NCBI GenBank assembly: GCA_034506455.1
Contig: JAPDPN010000137.1
Coordinates: 1 to 6,803, forward strand
Direction of reading: 5' to 3'
Length of the DNA stretch: 6,803 nt
Source: Fontimicrobium_A sp034506455
GTDB taxonomy: Bacteria > Zhuqueibacterota > Zhuqueibacteria > Residuimicrobiales > Krinioviventaceae
The notes under the pieces are model-generated. The model was not told the DNA's origin. It worked only from the letters and a program-made list of their open reading frames with translations, and made no database searches. A program made the position numbers and the translations under genes. Shown piece by piece: positions 5,907 through 6,803 of this stretch (its first letter is position 1; every line of letters begins with the position of its first letter).

Positions 5907-6587
5907 ATGTTGATCGAACTGAATGATCTGGTCAAGATATACGAAGTCGGTGCAGTGGCGGTGCAGGCGCTTAGAGGCGTAAATTTAAAGGTGGAGCGGA
6001 ACGAATATATCGCCGTCATGGGGCCGTCCGGATCCGGCAAATCGACCCTGATGAACATCCTGGGGTGTTTGGATACGCCGACGAGCGGAACCTACCGCCT
6101 GAACGGCATCAACGTCAGCGAAATGAGCGACGACGAGCTGGCCGAAATTCGCAACAAGGAAATCGGCTTTGTTTTTCAGACCTTTAATTTGTTGCCGCGC
6201 GCCGATGCGCTGCACAATGTCGAGCTGCCCTTGATTTACAATGGAACCCCGGCTGCCAAGCGGCGCAAACTGGCCGAAGAGGCGCTGGCGCGCGTGGGAC
6301 TTGCCGACCGCATGCATCATAAACCCAATGAGCTGTCCGGCGGGCAGCGGCAGCGCGTGGCCATCGCCCGCGCTTTGGTCAACAACCCTTCCATCATTCT
6401 TGCCGACGAGCCCACCGGCAACTTGGACAGTCGCACCGGCGAGGAAATTATGGAGATTTTTGAAAAACTGCATGACGCCGGCAATACCATCATTTTGGTC
6501 ACACACGAAGAATACATCGCCGAGCATTCGGACCGCATCATTCGACTGCGGGACGGCATGATCGAACGCGACGAAGCCGTGGAGTAA
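5907..6587 (+). CDS. ABC transporter ATP-binding protein, MacB/LolD type
   Basis: The protein has 226 residues, the normal length for a stand-alone LolD/MacB-type ATPase. ATG 5907 follows AAAGGAA (5893-5899) by 7 nt. All nucleotide-binding motifs are present: Walker A GPSGSGKST (39-47), Q-loop FVFQTFNLLP with Gln91, signature LSGGQRQR (143-150), Walker B IILADEP with Asp167 and Glu168, D-loop NLDS (172-175) and switch His200 in LVTHE. The stretch NVELPLIYNG (104-113) and the segment ADEPTGNLDS are characteristic of the MacB/LolD/FtsE branch that works with FtsX-fold permeases by a mechanotransmission cycle, not of importers. It starts 14 nt after the adaptor stop and is followed after 8 nt by the permease gene, so ATPase and permease are separate chains here, unlike E. 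coli MacB where they are fused. All catalytic residues are intact. Confidence 0.95.
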   Translation: MLIELNDLVKIYEVGAVAVQALRGVNLKVERNEYIAVMGPSGSGKSTLMNILGCLDTPTSGTYRLNGINVSEMSDDELAEIRNKEIGFVFQTFNLLPRADALHNVELPLIYNGTPAAKRRKLAEEALARVGLADRMHHKPNELSGGQRQRVAIARALVNNPSIILADEPTGNLDSRTGEEIMEIFEKLHDAGNTIILVTHEEYIAEHSDRIIRLRDGMIERDEAVE

Positions 6588-6595
6588 CACCCTCT

Positions 6596-6803
6596 ATGAG
6601 ACGTTGGCTCATTTATATCGGCGAAAGCATCAAGATCGCTTACCGTGCGCTGCTCTCCTACAAGCTGCGTTCGCTATTGACGACCCTCGGCATCGTCATC
6701 GGCGTGATGACGGTAATCACTATCGTGGCGCTTATTCAAGGGCTCAACCGAGCTTTTGCTACGGAAATCTCCAAAATCGGAACGACGACGCTCTATGTCT
6801 CCA
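6596..6803 (+). CDS. MacB-type FtsX-fold ABC permease, N-terminal part (runs off window)
   Basis: ATG 6596 opens a frame that stays open to the end of the window (69 codons). It begins MRRWLIYIGESIKIAYRALL. The stretch KLRSLLTTLGIVIGVMTVI (23-41) plus the following residues to about 49 forms the first membrane helix, and QGLNRAFATEISKIGTTTLYV (48-68) opens the periplasmic domain. 'L.tLGIviGv..vi....l.qG' then 'I..iGt.tl.V' is the standard start of MacB/FtsX-family permeases (MacB_PCD domain). It lies 8 nt after the ATPase stop codon. The only Shine-Dalgarno-like bases, GGAG at 6581-6584, are inside the end of the ATPase gene and 11 nt from the ATG, so translation may depend on coupling. It should supply the membrane and periplasmic part of the MacAB-TolC-like exporter. 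About five sixths of a typical 400-residue permease is outside the window. Confidence 0.88.
   Translation, partial: MRRWLIYIGESIKIAYRALLSYKLRSLLTTLGIVIGVMTVITIVALIQGLNRAFATEISKIGTTTLYVS

Overview
The window looks like a piece of a metagenome-assembled scaffold from a Gram-negative (diderm) bacterium. The best lineage guess is the FCB superphylum, in the area of Calditrichota, KSB1 or a related candidate phylum. This rests on three things: a PorV/PorQ-type outer-membrane protein sits directly behind the C-terminal end of a large secreted protein with a FlgD-like/T9SS-like end domain; a TolC-type outer-membrane channel and a lipoprotein are present; and the coding style is moderately GC-rich with clear AGGAG-type ribosome binding sites. 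The lineage is inference, because no rRNA or marker gene is present. A run of exactly 100 Ns flanked by an identical 127-bp sequence shows that the record is a short-read scaffold.

All genes read on the plus strand. Region 1 (1-1633) holds the C-terminal 181 residues of a secreted surface protein, then a complete PorV/PorQ-family beta-barrel protein. Region 2 (1634-1874) is a 241-bp AT-rich intergenic stretch. It carries a strong GC-rich hairpin just behind the porV-like gene, a direct repeat, and a perfect 8-5-8 inverted repeat that looks like a repressor operator. It is the natural promoter region for what follows.

Region 3 (1875 to the window end) is a tightly packed run of six genes with 8-33 nt between them, read here as one operon: a YIP1-family five-helix membrane protein, a TolC-family outer-membrane channel (broken by the assembly gap), a small beta-rich lipoprotein, a MacA/HlyD-type periplasmic adaptor, a MacB/LolD-type ABC ATPase, and the first 69 codons of a MacB-type FtsX-fold permease. 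The ATPase, permease, adaptor and channel are the parts of a MacAB-TolC-like tripartite exporter. The YIP1 protein and the lipoprotein are accessory candidates of unknown role.

The most useful correction for a reader is that the channel gene is not truly broken. Collapsing the duplicated 127 bp joins 3612 directly to 3840 in frame and gives a normal 452-residue TolC-family protein. I see no CRISPR array, mobile element, tRNA or rRNA, and no clearly novel system. The accessory genes of the exporter operon and the operator-like repeat are the least explained parts.
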